Shown here: positions 7,702 through 16,907 of the stretch, in pieces
Layout: the number at the start of each line of letters is the position of its first letter
Numbering within the stretch: the first letter of the stretch is position 1
Origin: Chloroflexota bacterium
Lineage (GTDB): Bacteria > Chloroflexota > Anaerolineae > Promineifilales > Promineifilaceae
Direction of reading: 5' to 3'
DNA: 64,000 bases
Assembly (NCBI GenBank): GCA_018004935.1
Contig: JAGNBF010000021.1
Coordinates: forward strand, 18,715-82,714
Position numbers and translations under genes: made by a program
Notes under the pieces: generated by a model
What the model saw: the letters and a program-made list of their open reading frames with translations, nothing else
Told to the model about the DNA's origin: nothing
Database searches by the model: none

Positions 7702-10700
7702 ATGTCTGAAATCATTGCGCCACTAGAGGCAAAACTAACGCAAGCACAAACAAAAATCGAAAAAGTGGATGCCTACAACAATCTCATAGAAGAGATTTGG
7801 TTACAGGACCTACAACGTGGTCTGAACCTCTGCCAGGAAGCGTACTCCCTGGCATCCACCCATCCCCCCTACCCTATGGGTCTGGCCAATGCCCTGATGA
7901 ATCGCGGGCGTTTGCATTACCGGCTGGCAAAATATGACAAAGCCCAAAACGATTATCTGCGGGCTTTAGCCCTTTACCAGAAACTAGAGCAACCAGACAA
8001 AGTCGCTACAGTCTGGACCCATTTGGGCCTTATTCACTGGCGGCTTGCCGATTACCCCCTGGCCGCCGATTACCATATGAAGGCGGTAGAACTTTCTCGT
8101 ACCCACCAGGATCCCCTGGGTGAGGCTCTGGCACTCGGCAATCTTGGTCTGGTGTACGGGATCACCGGAGCCTACGAGGCCACGCTAGAAACGTACCAGA
8201 AACTCCTGACCCTACACCGCCAGAATAGACACCGGGTTCAAGAAGGGTTTGCTCTTAATAATCTGGCTATGGCTTCCTGGCAAATGCTCAACCTGGCTCA
8301 GGCCCAGGAATGGGCGGCAGAGAGTTTGGCGATTGCCCGAGAAGAGCGACACCAGGTATTGGAAGTGTTGGCTCTGGATACAATCGGCTGTGTTTATCTG
8401 GCTGGGGGTAAGGGAACGCAGGCCCTCTCTTATTTTGAGGAAAGTGCTACCCTGGCGACCGAACGGGGCTACCAACATGAGGCATTAACGGCGCTTCTCA
8501 ATATGGGGAAAGCTTATACCCTGTGCCAACAGCCCACTGAGGCCCTTTCTATCTGGCATAAGGCGCTCGCCCTGGCAACGACAATAGGGGTAAAAGATGA
8601 GTTGCGCGATTGTCATCAGCAATTAGCCCAACATTACAAGAGTGAAGGTGATACCGCGGCCGCGTTAACCCATTACGAACAGTTTCATGCCCTGGATCGC
8701 ACCATTTATAACGAAACAGCCGATATGCGTCTGAAAACGTTGCAAGTGATCCATGCCATGGAAACCGCCCACATCAAAAATGCCGCCCTGGAGCAAGAAA
8801 TTACCGAACGCCGCCAGATAGAAACAGCCTTGCGAGCCACGCAGGAAACGTTGCAAACCCTCATTCAAGCTTCCCCAGATAGCATCTACTTCAAAGATGG
8901 AGGCGGTCATTGGCTGATCGCTAATCAGGCCGGGTTACAGGTTTTCCAACTAGAGAATGTCGCTTACCAGGGGCTAACAGATGTGCAGTTGGCTGATCAC
9001 ACCTCTTTTTTCCGCGAGGCCCTGCATTACTGTGCTAAAACTGATGAGGCAACCTGGCAATCAGGTCACGCCACCAGAAGCACCGAAATCATTCCTCAAC
9101 CCAATGGCCCACCCCGTGTTTTTGATGCCATCAAAGTGCCTCTTTTTACAGACAATGGGGAAAGGAAAGGGTTAGTCATCATTGGCCGAGAAATCACCGC
9201 TCAATATGAAACAGAAATCGCCTTACGCCAGAGTGAGGGCAAACACAAAGCAGTTGCTAACCTGATGCGTCTCATGTGTGATAATGTCCCTGACCTGATT
9301 TGGGCCAAAGATATGAACGGCCATTTCCTCTTCACAAACCAGGCCATGTGTACCAAACTGCTCAATGCCCAGGACACGGACGAACCCATTGGCAAAACGG
9401 ATCTCTTTTTTGCGCAACGTGAACGCACCCGCCATTCATCTAACCCGGAATGGCACACGTTTGGTGAGATTTGTATTAATTCAGATGATGTCATCCTGGA
9501 ACAACGGATACCTCAACGTTTTGACGAATTTGGTAATGTACAAGGCAAATTCCTTTACCTGGATGTTTACAAAGCCCCCTTCTGGAACGAGCATGGGGAA
9601 ATGATTGGTACTGTAGGTTGCGGCCGCGTTGTAACGGCGGAAAAGCAACAAGAAGCAGAAAATAAGCGCATCGCCCAGGCCCTACAACTCAGCGAGGAAC
9701 GATTACGCCGCATTGTTCAACACATGCCGATTATGATTGATGCCCTGGATAATACAGGTAATATCGTCTTCTGGAATGAAGAATGTGAACGAGTCACTGG
9801 CTATAGCGCGGCCGAAATCATCGGCAACCCCAACGCCTTTACCCTGATTTACCCAGATCCAATCTACCGACAGAAAATGTTGCAAATTTGGGCAGAATAC
9901 GGCGACGAATACCGCGATTGGGAATGGGAGATGACCTGCAAGGATGGTACCATTCGCACCATCGCCTGGTCTAACATCTCAAATCAGTTTCCTGTGCCCG
10001 GTTGGGCCGCCTGGGGCATTGGTGTAGATGTTACCGAACGGCAAAAGGCAGAACTGGCGCTTCGTCAAACACAAAAAACCGAGAGCCTGGGGGTATTAGC
10101 CGGGGGTATTGCCCACGATTTCAACAATCTACTTGTAGCCATTCTGGGGCAAATGTCCTTAGCTCAAATCAAAATGCGCCCAGAGAGTCAGGCCCGTACC
10201 CATGTAGAAAAAGCTGTTAAAGCGGCCGAACGTGCCGCCGATCTGACACAAAAGATGTTGGCATACTCTGGGCGCGGTCACTTTTCCGTAGAACCCATGA
10301 ATTTGAATGCTCTCATCAGTGAAAATTTACACCTCTTTGAAGCCAGCATCCCCAAAAATGTACAGTTATACTCCGATCTAACATCCAACCTGCCTCTAAT
10401 CGAAGCCGATGCCGGGCAAATGCAACAGGTGGTGATGAATCTCATCATTAATGGCGTTGAGGCCATTGGGGATCAGTCTGGTCGTGTACTGGTAGCCACG
10501 GGCGTAGAAAATATTGACATTGATAATGGCCATTACTGGCATTATGCGGGCACCCCCCTTGCCCCAGGCACCTACGTCACCCTGGAAATCCATGATACAG
10601 GTTGTGGCATGAACCAGGCCACCCTAAACAAAATATTTGACCCCTTCTTTACCACAAAACAAACCGGACATGGGTTGGGTCTGGCCGCGGTGTTGGGCAT

Positions 10701-11199
10701 CATGCGGGGACATCATGGGGGTATTTACGTATACACAGAACCAGGGCGTGGCACCACTTTCAAGTTGCTCTTCCCCATCCCAATCACCCCCACGGAAACA
10801 GTGATGTTGGATACAACGCATCATTCCCTTACGATCCAGACCGCGCTTGTCCTGGTAATAGACGATGAAGAGCCTGTCTGTACGGCTATCAGCGACATTT
10901 TGGCAAGTGAAGGTATCCATACACTTGTTGCTACAAATGGGCATGCCGGTCTCACCCTCTATCAGGCGCATCAGAACGACATCCATCTCGTCATCCTTGA
11001 TCTTTCTATGCCCGGCCTTAGCGGCGAAGAGACCTTTCGCCATCTGCATCGGATCAACCCCGAGGTGCGTGTTATGCTCTCCTCAGGTTATAGCCAGGTT
11101 GAAGCTACGAGCCGTTTTACCGGTAAAGGGTTGGTGGCCTTTATTCAAAAGCCCTATGCCGCGACCACGCTGTTACAAAAAGTTAAGCAGGTTCTCTAA
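7702..11199 (+). CDS. TPR - triple PAS hybrid histidine kinase with receiver domain
   Basis: A 1165-residue cytoplasmic hybrid sensor kinase; no membrane helix is seen. Order: tetratricopeptide repeats (about residues 20-335, for example AKYDKAQNDYLRALALYQKL); coiled coil (about 350-390); PAS domains at about 390-510, 520-650 and 670-795 (the third with PAC-like WEWEMTCKDGTIRTIAW); HisKA with GGIAHDFNNLL and phospho-acceptor H805; HATPase with VVMNLIINGVEAI, DTGCGM and a glycine box GHGLGLAAVLG; C-terminal receiver (about 1050-1165) with phospho-acceptor D1100 in VILDLSMPG and the KP pair in FIQKPY. The TPR start suggests a protein-protein input. No output regulator is adjacent. The start ATG at 7702 follows an AGAAG-type site weakly. 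Confidence 0.9.
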   Translation: MSEIIAPLEAKLTQAQTKIEKVDAYNNLIEEIWLQDLQRGLNLCQEAYSLASTHPPYPMGLANALMNRGRLHYRLAKYDKAQNDYLRALALYQKLEQPDKVATVWTHLGLIHWRLADYPLAADYHMKAVELSRTHQDPLGEALALGNLGLVYGITGAYEATLETYQKLLTLHRQNRHRVQEGFALNNLAMASWQMLNLAQAQEWAAESLAIAREERHQVLEVLALDTIGCVYLAGGKGTQALSYFEESATLATERGYQHEALTALLNMGKAYTLCQQPTEALSIWHKALALATTIGVKDELRDCHQQLAQHYKSEGDTAAALTHYEQFHALDRTIYNETADMRLKTLQVIHAMETAHIKNAALEQEITERRQIETALRATQETLQTLIQASPDSIYFKDGGGHWLIANQAGLQVFQLENVAYQGLTDVQLADHTSFFREALHYCAKTDEATWQSGHATRSTEIIPQPNGPPRVFDAIKVPLFTDNGERKGLVIIGREITAQYETEIALRQSEGKHKAVANLMRLMCDNVPDLIWAKDMNGHFLFTNQAMCTKLLNAQDTDEPIGKTDLFFAQRERTRHSSNPEWHTFGEICINSDDVILEQRIPQRFDEFGNVQGKFLYLDVYKAPFWNEHGEMIGTVGCGRVVTAEKQQEAENKRIAQALQLSEERLRRIVQHMPIMIDALDNTGNIVFWNEECERVTGYSAAEIIGNPNAFTLIYPDPIYRQKMLQIWAEYGDEYRDWEWEMTCKDGTIRTIAWSNISNQFPVPGWAAWGIGVDVTERQKAELALRQTQKTESLGVLAGGIAHDFNNLLVAILGQMSLAQIKMRPESQARTHVEKAVKAAERAADLTQKMLAYSGRGHFSVEPMNLNALISENLHLFEASIPKNVQLYSDLTSNLPLIEADAGQMQQVVMNLIINGVEAIGDQSGRVLVATGVENIDIDNGHYWHYAGTPLAPGTYVTLEIHDTGCGMNQATLNKIFDPFFTTKQTGHGLGLAAVLGIMRGHHGGIYVYTEPGRGTTFKLLFPIPITPTETVMLDTTHHSLTIQTALVLVIDDEEPVCTAISDILASEGIHTLVATNGHAGLTLYQAHQNDIHLVILDLSMPGLSGEETFRHLHRINPEVRVMLSSGYSQVEATSRFTGKGLVAFIQKPYAATTLLQKVKQVL

Positions 11200-11230
11200 A
11201 ATAGTACTGTCCGGCCCAGGCTACCTGGGA

Positions 11231-11290
11231 TGAACTTTTTTCGGCGCGGTTTGGGGGGCGCACTCCCCTCAAACCGCGCCGTTGGATGTT
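11231..11290. repeat. Repeat B hairpin module, isolated
   Basis: CGGCGCGGTTTGGGGGGCGC and its imperfect complement CCCCTCAAACCGCGCCG form a hairpin with the repeat B flanks (TTTTTCGGCGCGG...CGCGCCGTTGGATG). It lies between the convergent ends of the hybrid kinase and the DUF411-like gene and could terminate both. Confidence 0.6.
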
Positions 11291-11329
11291 GGGCATTAGA
11301 TTGGTGCAAAAGCGAACGTGTTATCTATT

Positions 11330-11809
11330 CTATTCCCCGGAGTAACTGGCATAAATTTCCGTATGACCAGATTCATCAAACGTCAACACATCATAAGGTT
11401 GAGCGGCTACACCTTCGACGACCATCCCGGGGGAACCGGGAGGCATACCGGGCACAGCAATACCAATCACAGCAGGCCGTTCGCTGAGCAGTCGTTCCAT
11501 ATCGGCCACAGGTACATGGCCTTCAATGACATAGCCATCCACGATGGCTGTGTGGCAAGATTGGAGTGCTGGGGGAACCTGGTAACGCTCTTTTATGGGA
11601 GCCAGGTCATCTAAATTTTCGGTGATGACTGTATAACCATTTTCCACCATATAGGCCACCCAATCGCCACAACACCCTCAGGTAGCCGACTTATAAACGG
11701 TAATTACTGGTTTATCTGAACGAGATGCCACAGGTTCATTGGTGTTCGCGGCCGCGCACGCCGTCAACCACAAAAACATGACCATCCCTATCACTGTCAT
11801 CTGTCTCAT
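11330..11809 (-). CDS. DUF411-like metal-binding lipoprotein with in-frame UGA (candidate selenoprotein or nonsense mutant)
   Basis: Read from the ATG at 11809 the frame gives a lipoprotein signal (MFLWLTACAAAN, lipobox LTAC), then VYKSAT, an in-frame TGA at 11678-11680, then GCCGDWVAYMVENGYTV and a complete C-terminal half. In the DUF411 family this position is the first Cys of a conserved CGCC metal-binding motif, so the stop replaces exactly that Cys. A strong ribosome site (AGGAGA, 7 bases before the ATG) supports the upstream start, and the frame is intact on both sides. Family members are associated with copper or other soft-metal handling at the cell surface. The gene follows a cupredoxin gene by 38 bases, probably one operon. 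Options: selenocysteine (no convincing stem-loop seen just after the TGA, and no sel genes in the window), a point nonsense mutation, or a sequencing error. Confidence 0.75.
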
Positions 11810-11847
11810 ATTGTTTCTCCTGGTCTTCAGGTCAAATCTCTACGGTT

Positions 11848-12312
11848 TTAGGGGGCCGACACCACCAACTGTCCCACCATACCAGCTTCCTTGTGCCCCT
11901 CTACCGTACAATAATACTCATACGTCCCGGGTTCTGCGGGCGTAAACTGCAAAACATTGCTTCCCCCATTCATAGGGGCCGCTACATGCACATCTAACTC
12001 AGCGGCCATCTCCTCCATATCATGAGCATGACCCCCTTTATCTTCATCCGTCTCCGTCGTTAACGCTTCTCCATCGAGGGGCATGGCCGCAATACTGAAA
12101 TCATGCACCAGAGCACCATTATTGCGGAACGTGACCTTAACGGGTTGTCCGGCAACCACTTCTAGATTAGCCGTATCATAGACAATATCGGTAGCCACAA
12201 CGGTGAATTCAGCCGTTGGCAATATAGCCACTTCGTCCGCTTCGCCGGACTGGCTACAGGCAGTGATGAGAACAACACTCATCACCAATAAACCAAAAAT
12301 CAATTTTTTCAT
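11848..12312 (-). CDS. Cupredoxin-domain lipoprotein
   Basis: A 154-residue surface copper protein. Seen: lipoprotein signal MKKLIFGLLVMSVVLITACS with lipobox ITAC; cupredoxin fold ending in the type 1 copper pattern (His in ALVHDFS, then YYCTVEGHKEAGM giving Cys, His and Met). An acidic/His-rich insert (DEDKGGHAHDMEEM, about residues 90-105) lies between the first His and the Cys loop and may bind extra metal. It is followed by the DUF411-like gene. The likely role is electron transfer or copper binding on the outer face of the membrane. The ribosome site AGGAGTG lies just upstream of the ATG. Confidence 0.85.
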   Translation of the reverse strand: MKKLIFGLLVMSVVLITACSQSGEADEVAILPTAEFTVVATDIVYDTANLEVVAGQPVKVTFRNNGALVHDFSIAAMPLDGEALTTETDEDKGGHAHDMEEMAAELDVHVAAPMNGGSNVLQFTPAEPGTYEYYCTVEGHKEAGMVGQLVVSAP

Positions 12313-12377
12313 TGGTTTTCACTCCTCCTACGAAAATGTAGGGCGATTTGGCAAGGGGTGTGTTTCATTTCGGTTGA

Positions 12378-12445
12378 GTGGGCGGGGCAACCGGGGGAAA
12401 TATTGACGGATCACCCCAACGTGTTCTCCCGGTTGCCTCGCCCAC
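12378..12445. repeat. Long inverted repeat upstream of the cupredoxin gene
   Basis: GTGGGCGGGGCAACCGGG (12378-12395) pairs with TCCCGGTTGCCTCGCCCAC (12427-12445), with one G-T wobble. The arms are 18 bp and the loop about 30 bases. The rest of 12313-12755 shows no gene; it holds the start of a repeat C copy (about 12325-12350) and the divergent promoters. Confidence 0.7.
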
Positions 12446-12755
12446 CTGCCCCACCAAGGCCTTGTCTGCTACCAGGGTGAGCCAGGTGGGAGATGAGGCC
12501 AGGGTGAAATGATGAGGCCAACCCCACCTGTCCCACCCCTACCCATTGTGACAATTGAGCATAGCTGTTATTCAACTCATTTGAAACACACCCTTTGGCA
12601 AGTTACCAAATCGCCTTATCCCGGTTTAAACGATAGACTCATTTTAAACGGGTATTATCTCCAGGGGCACCGCTCTTTGGCGCAACCGAACCCCGCCAAA
12701 TGGCCTATTGGCGGCGTAGAAATAGCCCTGGCATGATGATCACCCTTCGTGAATA

Positions 12756-13439
12756 ATGGAAGGTATGATGCAATCTATCCGTGTTCTTCTGGCCGATGAT
12801 CATGCGGTGGTACGGGCAGGTATTCGCCAATTTCTGGAACATGCCCCAGATATTCAGGTTGTGGCCGAAGCCGATGATGGGGCAATGGCTCGTGCCTTCA
12901 TTCAACAGTATCAGCCCGATGTCGCCGTTCTGGACATTCAGATGCCCCAGGCGAGTGGCATTGAAGTGGCTCGTTGGGTTAAGGCAAACCACCCAGATGT
13001 GGGTGTCCTTGTACTCACGGCTTATGATGATGATCCTTATGTTGTCGCCGTGCTTCAGGCGGGAGCGAATGGCTATGTGTTGAAAACCGCCGCACCAGCC
13101 GAGATTGTTCAGGCGGTACGTGATGTCCATGAAGGCAAAACGGCCTTTAATCCGGCGATTACCCAGAAACTGGTGGCCCATCTTCTCAGTCAACAGCAAA
13201 CGGCTCTGGCCTATGAACCTTTAACTGAGCGTGAGGTAGAAGTGCTGACGTTGGCGGGTAAAGGGTTTACGAATAAGGCGATTGGGGTGCAGTTAGGCAT
13301 CAGTGACCGCACGGTGCAGGGGCACCTGGCGAAGATTTACAGCAAATTGGCCGCCAATAGTCGCACGGAAGCGGTTATGAAGGCGGTATCGTTTGGGTTG
13401 ATTGCCGTTGCGGCAACAGAAGGGTTCACTCGAAATTAA
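12756..13439 (+). CDS. NarL/FixJ-family response regulator
   Basis: DNA-binding response regulator. Receiver domain (about residues 5-120) with acidic pair LLADDHAVVRAGI, phospho-acceptor in VAVLDIQMPQASG, and a conserved Lys in VLKTAAP; LuxR-type HTH (about 150-215) with LTEREVEVLTLAGKGFTNKA and DRTVQGHLAKIYSKL. The ATG at 12768 (protein MQSIRVLL) is probably the true start because GGAAGG lies 5 bases before it. The sensor kinase gene follows at 13678 on the same strand, separated by repeat A; the pair is a NarX/NarL-like or LiaS/LiaR-like system whose target is not shown by the sequence. Confidence 0.9.
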   Translation: MEGMMQSIRVLLADDHAVVRAGIRQFLEHAPDIQVVAEADDGAMARAFIQQYQPDVAVLDIQMPQASGIEVARWVKANHPDVGVLVLTAYDDDPYVVAVLQAGANGYVLKTAAPAEIVQAVRDVHEGKTAFNPAITQKLVAHLLSQQQTALAYEPLTEREVEVLTLAGKGFTNKAIGVQLGISDRTVQGHLAKIYSKLAANSRTEAVMKAVSFGLIAVAATEGFTRN

Positions 13440-13468
13440 GGATCAAGGTTTCTTCTCAATAATTTTTT

Positions 13469-13568
13469 GGTTCTTTGGGAATTCCGGGGGTTGACACCAG
13501 ATGTAGGGGCTGGTCTTGTGCCTGCCCCGTGTGGGGCAACCCTTGTGGTTGCCCGTACCCCAAGGAAC
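13469..13568 (+). repeat. Repeat A, copy 2
   Basis: Copy with GGGGTTGACACCAGATGTA, CTTGTGCCTGCCCCGTGTGG and TTGCCCGTACCCC. It separates the response regulator from its kinase and keeps reading frames open, which makes false N-terminal extensions. Confidence 0.85.
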
Positions 13569-13586
13569 CGAATTTTTTGGGGGCAT

Positions 13587-13625
13587 CGGGCGGGTCTCCT
13601 GACCGCCGGTGGCGCGATCAGAAGA
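13587..13625. repeat. Repeat G, copy at 13.6 kb
   Basis: Short palindromic element of the form GGTCTCCTGACCGC...GCGATCAGAAGACC. Relatives are at 15862, 19076, 20114, 28944 and 44595, and most share GGTCTCCTGACCGTGCCACC or its complement. Confidence 0.55.
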
Positions 13626-13677
13626 CCAGCCACAGCAAATGCAAAATTATTGGCGAACGATGATTAAGGAGGGCAAG

Positions 13678-15390
13678 ATGCGGCGATGGCGTAGTTTCCC
13701 GGTTCAGCTATTCGTCCTTATCGTGTTCCCTCTGGTAGCTCTATTGCTCATCATTACTTTGGGTAGTTTAACTCTCCACCAACAGGCCATGCGGAATATG
13801 GTGGGTGAACGAGATGAACGAGCCATCCGCGCCGCGGCCGCGGCCATTAGTGAACAATTAAACCATCGCCACAGCGCCATTCGCAGCCTTGCCCTTCAGG
13901 TAGCCGTTACCCACGATCCGGAACACGCCCTGGCTGATGCTACCTTTCTATTACCTGATTTTGAGGGGGGGGTGGCTCTTTATACAACTCAGGGTACCCT
14001 CTTAGCTACCAGCACCACCAGAGAAACCTGGCAAACCTGGTCTATTCCTGGAGCGTTACTCGCGAGGGGAAACTTCCCCATAGGCGAGGCAAGTTTCTTG
14101 CCCCCTGTAACCGATCCCCAGAGTGGCGAAAGCCGTCTTCTCGTCGTTGCCCAAGAAGAGACATTCATTGCTGTAGGGGCCTTCTCACCGGCGAATCTGG
14201 CCCGCCAGGCCCTGACCGATCTTTTTGGGGTTCATGATTGGGCCGCGGCTTTTATCATCAGTAGTGAAGGCACGGTACTGTACCAGACCGGCATCGCCCC
14301 CTTATCTGTGGCGGAAATCCAGACACACCCGGGCGTCGCCGAAGCCCTTGGGGGTGAGTCAGGCACAACCTATCGCTCTGTGGGGGGTGAGGAGCACGTA
14401 ATTGCCTTCAGCCCTATTGAGCCGGTGGGTTGGGCGTTGGTTGTGGAAGAACCGTGGCATATTGTGGCGGATCCCATGTTGCGGGCTACCGAACAAGCCC
14501 CGTTACTGGTTGTGCCAGTGCTTCTCCTGACCGTCCTGGTGTTGTGGTGGGGTATACGCCAGATTGTGCAACCGTTGCAGACGCTAGAAAGGCAGGCGAC
14601 GCAATTAGGGCAAGGGGATTTTGCGGCCATTGAAGCCCCTGTGGGTGGCATTCACGAAATTCAACGGTTGCAGATACAACTTGTGCAGATGGCCCACAAG
14701 GTAAAGGCGGCGCAACAAAATCTGCGCGGCTATTTGGGCGCGATTACCACCGGGCAAGAAGAGGAGCGGCGACGGCTGGCCCGTGACTTGCATGATGAGA
14801 CGATTCAGGCCCTTATTGCCTTAAACCAACAGATACAACTGGCCCAGCTCGCGGCCGCGGACGAACCCACCGCCGCCCCGCTTAACCGTATGCAACAGAT
14901 GGCGGCCCAAATTGTTGCCGACTTGCGCCGCCTCACGCACGATTTACGACCCATCTACCTGGAGGAGTTGGGCCTGGTACCGGCCTTGAGTATGCTGGCG
15001 CGGGATACGGGCAAAGCCCTGGCCATTCCTATCACCTTTCACCTTTCCGGCGATGAGCGCCGTTTGACAGCCGCCGCGGAACTGGCCCTCTATCGTATTG
15101 CCCAGGAAGGGTTACGCAATGTGAGCCGTCACGCGCAGGCCACCGCGGCCGCAGTCACCCTTGCCTTTGCCGACAAGACAGTCAAACTGATCGTACAAGA
15201 TAATGGTCAGGGATTTGTTGTGCCGGAAAACCCGACAGAGCGTGTTGCTAACGGTCATTTTGGGTTGTTAGGCATTCGGGAACGAGCGGAATTGATTGGG
15301 GCACAAACACAATTACACTCCGCACCTGGGAGTGGCACAACCTTAACCATTGCCCTGCCGTTGTCACCAACCAGCCTCCCTGCGGATTGA
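13678..15390 (+). CDS. NarX/LiaS-type sensor histidine kinase
   Basis: A 570-residue membrane sensor kinase, partner of the upstream regulator. Topology: membrane helix 1 (about residues 8-30, FVLIVFPLVALLLIITLG), an extracytoplasmic Cache-like sensor region (about 40-280), membrane helix 2 (about 285-307, VVPVLLLTVLVLWWGI), HAMP (about 308-365), HisKA_3 with RRRLARDLHDETIQALIAL (phospho-acceptor His), HATPase with YRIAQEGLRNVSRHA, QDNGQGF and FGLLGIRERAELIGA. Start choice: the frame is open from 13609, but GGAGGG four bases before the ATG at 13678 and the onset of the signal-anchor make this start much better; the earlier part is repeat sequence. Confidence 0.9.
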   Translation: MRRWRSFPVQLFVLIVFPLVALLLIITLGSLTLHQQAMRNMVGERDERAIRAAAAAISEQLNHRHSAIRSLALQVAVTHDPEHALADATFLLPDFEGGVALYTTQGTLLATSTTRETWQTWSIPGALLARGNFPIGEASFLPPVTDPQSGESRLLVVAQEETFIAVGAFSPANLARQALTDLFGVHDWAAAFIISSEGTVLYQTGIAPLSVAEIQTHPGVAEALGGESGTTYRSVGGEEHVIAFSPIEPVGWALVVEEPWHIVADPMLRATEQAPLLVVPVLLLTVLVLWWGIRQIVQPLQTLERQATQLGQGDFAAIEAPVGGIHEIQRLQIQLVQMAHKVKAAQQNLRGYLGAITTGQEEERRRLARDLHDETIQALIALNQQIQLAQLAAADEPTAAPLNRMQQMAAQIVADLRRLTHDLRPIYLEELGLVPALSMLARDTGKALAIPITFHLSGDERRLTAAAELALYRIAQEGLRNVSRHAQATAAAVTLAFADKTVKLIVQDNGQGFVVPENPTERVANGHFGLLGIRERAELIGAQTQLHSAPGSGTTLTIALPLSPTSLPAD

Positions 15391-15420
15391 ATGGATCGCC
15401 TGATTCAACACAAGGCTTGC

Positions 15421-15655
15421 CAGATATACTTACCACGGTCATAAAGTGACATTTTGTTAGCGGCAACAGATTGGTAGGTTTGGACTGAAAACCCATCCCC
15501 CTTCGATCCCAGAGGGAAGGGGGGAGAAACCCAACGGCGCGGTTTGGCGAGCGTCCGCTCGCCAAACCGCGCCGAAAATAGTTTTAGGGGTGGGGGTGGC
15601 CTTGGATAAACCCAACACGACGATAAAGGGAGACGGCGACAGGGCGAAAAAATGT
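15421..15655 (+). repeat. Repeat B, copy 3
   Basis: Contains TACTTACCACGGTCATAAAG, GCGGCAACAGATTGGTAGG, hairpin GGTTTGGCGAGCG / CGCTCGCCAAACC and CACGACGATAAAGGGAGACG. It lacks the GGGGCGGGG block of copy 2 and is followed at once by an inverted repeat A. Confidence 0.8.
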
Positions 15656-15657
15656 CA

Positions 15658-15769
15658 GGGGTCTTCAGGATTTCGTGGGGTACGGGCAACCCTTGTGGTT
15701 GCCCCACACTGGGCAGGCACAAGGCCAGCCCGTACATCTGGTGTCAACCCCCTGAATTCCCAAAGAGCC
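15658..15769 (-). repeat. Repeat A, copy 3 (reverse), inserted in repeat B
   Basis: Full reverse copy. After it the sequence resumes with the end of repeat B (ATGTCAGATTATGCCCCCTTTG at 15770), and ATGTCAG is present on both sides (15650 and 15770). Repeat A thus appears inserted within the end of repeat B with a short duplication of about 7 bp. Confidence 0.75.
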
Positions 15770-15861
15770 AATGTCAGATTATGCCCCCTTTGACAGTATA
15801 ACAACAGATGGCACGCTTGGAAGACCCGCCACCGCAAATGTTCAATTTAGGACTTACGCGC

Positions 15862-15920
15862 TGTGGCGGGTGTCCCCACCGCGCCACACCGGACACGGCC
15901 AGGGGACCGGCTCGATCAAC
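15862..15920. repeat. Repeat G relative
   Basis: GGCGGGTGTCCCCACCGCGCCACACC followed by GGACACGGCCAGGGGACC shows the same palindromic plan as repeat G. The rest of 15770-15985 holds no gene. Confidence 0.45.
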
Positions 15921-15985
15921 CTCGTCCTAAACTTATTTAATCGTCAATCCTTACAGCGCTGAGTGCTACCCTCAAAGGGAGATGA

Positions 15986-16672
15986 ATGAACGCAAAAGAA
16001 ACGACGCAAATAATTCTGGAAATGCTCAAAGCATTACACAGCAAGAATAGCGGCCGCGATGAATGGGCCATATTCCCGGAGTTAAATATCGGCACTGGGG
16101 CGAAAGGTGGCCGATGGATTGACCTGTGGGCTGTCAATATGTACCCCAGCAAAGGGAACATAAAGATCGCCTACGAAATCAAGGCATCACGCAGTGACTT
16201 CCTGAGAGAGTTAGAAGACCCGCTCAAACGGTCAGGTGCAGAGGCATGGTCCAATGAATGTTATTTTGTCGCCCCAGCCGGGCTGATTAGCCCCAAAGAA
16301 CTCCCAGAAGGCTGGGGGTTGATAGAGCTAACCCTGAGCGGCCTCCGCAAAAAAGTAGCCGCCCCATACCGCGAGGTCAGGCTAACTGAACCCTTTATCT
16401 ACTCGGTTTTACGCCGCACTGGTCGCACCGAAAAGCAAAATCCCCCCCCGGTTGAACTCATGAACGAACTGGCTCGCCTGCGCCAGTTGCAGAATGTGAT
16501 CAAAGAGGAAATCGGCTATTTCTATGCCGTTGACCCGTCCCGGCTTCGTGAATACTTAAAAACGCAGACCCGCCCCCTCAAAGAAACAAGGCGCAAGATC
16601 GCCAAATTATTAGCCGAAGTTGATGCCCTACAAGCGGCATTTGATAGAGCCGAGGGAGAAACCGAACTGTGA
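15986..16672 (+). CDS. MmcB-like PD-(D/E)XK-fold protein
   Basis: A 228-residue protein. The N-terminal 130 residues fit the MmcB/PD-(D/E)XK layout: WIDLWAVNMYPS (acidic residue of the D motif), then IAYEIKASRSDFLREL (ExK followed by the SRSDF helix), and ECYFVAPAGLISPKELPEGW, the typical core end. Roles in this family range from DNA repair to phage or mobile-element nucleases. The C-terminal half is helical and basic (KETRRKIAKLLAEVDALQAA) and may be a coiled coil. The gene stands alone between repeats. AGGGAGATGA lies just upstream of the ATG. The catalytic Glu and Lys are present; the substrate is unknown. Confidence 0.6.
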   Translation: MNAKETTQIILEMLKALHSKNSGRDEWAIFPELNIGTGAKGGRWIDLWAVNMYPSKGNIKIAYEIKASRSDFLRELEDPLKRSGAEAWSNECYFVAPAGLISPKELPEGWGLIELTLSGLRKKVAAPYREVRLTEPFIYSVLRRTGRTEKQNPPPVELMNELARLRQLQNVIKEEIGYFYAVDPSRLREYLKTQTRPLKETRRKIAKLLAEVDALQAAFDRAEGETEL

Positions 16673-16907
16673 TGCTTGAGAAATCTGCGTATGCAATCGC
16701 CCTACAACACAAGGCTTCAACAAACTCAGCCCTCGAGGACGTGTATAGTTACGGTATTTTTTGCTAACGGCTTTAACAAATGTATAATTTATTGTACGTT
16801 CGTTCAGTCGCGTAAGAAGGGCGATAAGATCAAGGCTGACCAGTCAATGACTGTCCTGTAGAGCTTAAGATAATGATTTTGGGCATGGTTCAGGTCAACT
16901 TTACAAA

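Noticed and set aside
12705..13199. Reverse-strand open frame of 164 codons over the response regulator
   Set aside because: It lies opposite the conserved receiver domain and has no ribosome site or recognisable domain.
16676..16861. 61-codon ORF after the MmcB-like gene
   Set aside because: No ribosome site, no conserved features, atypical composition; probably non-coding AT-rich spacer.
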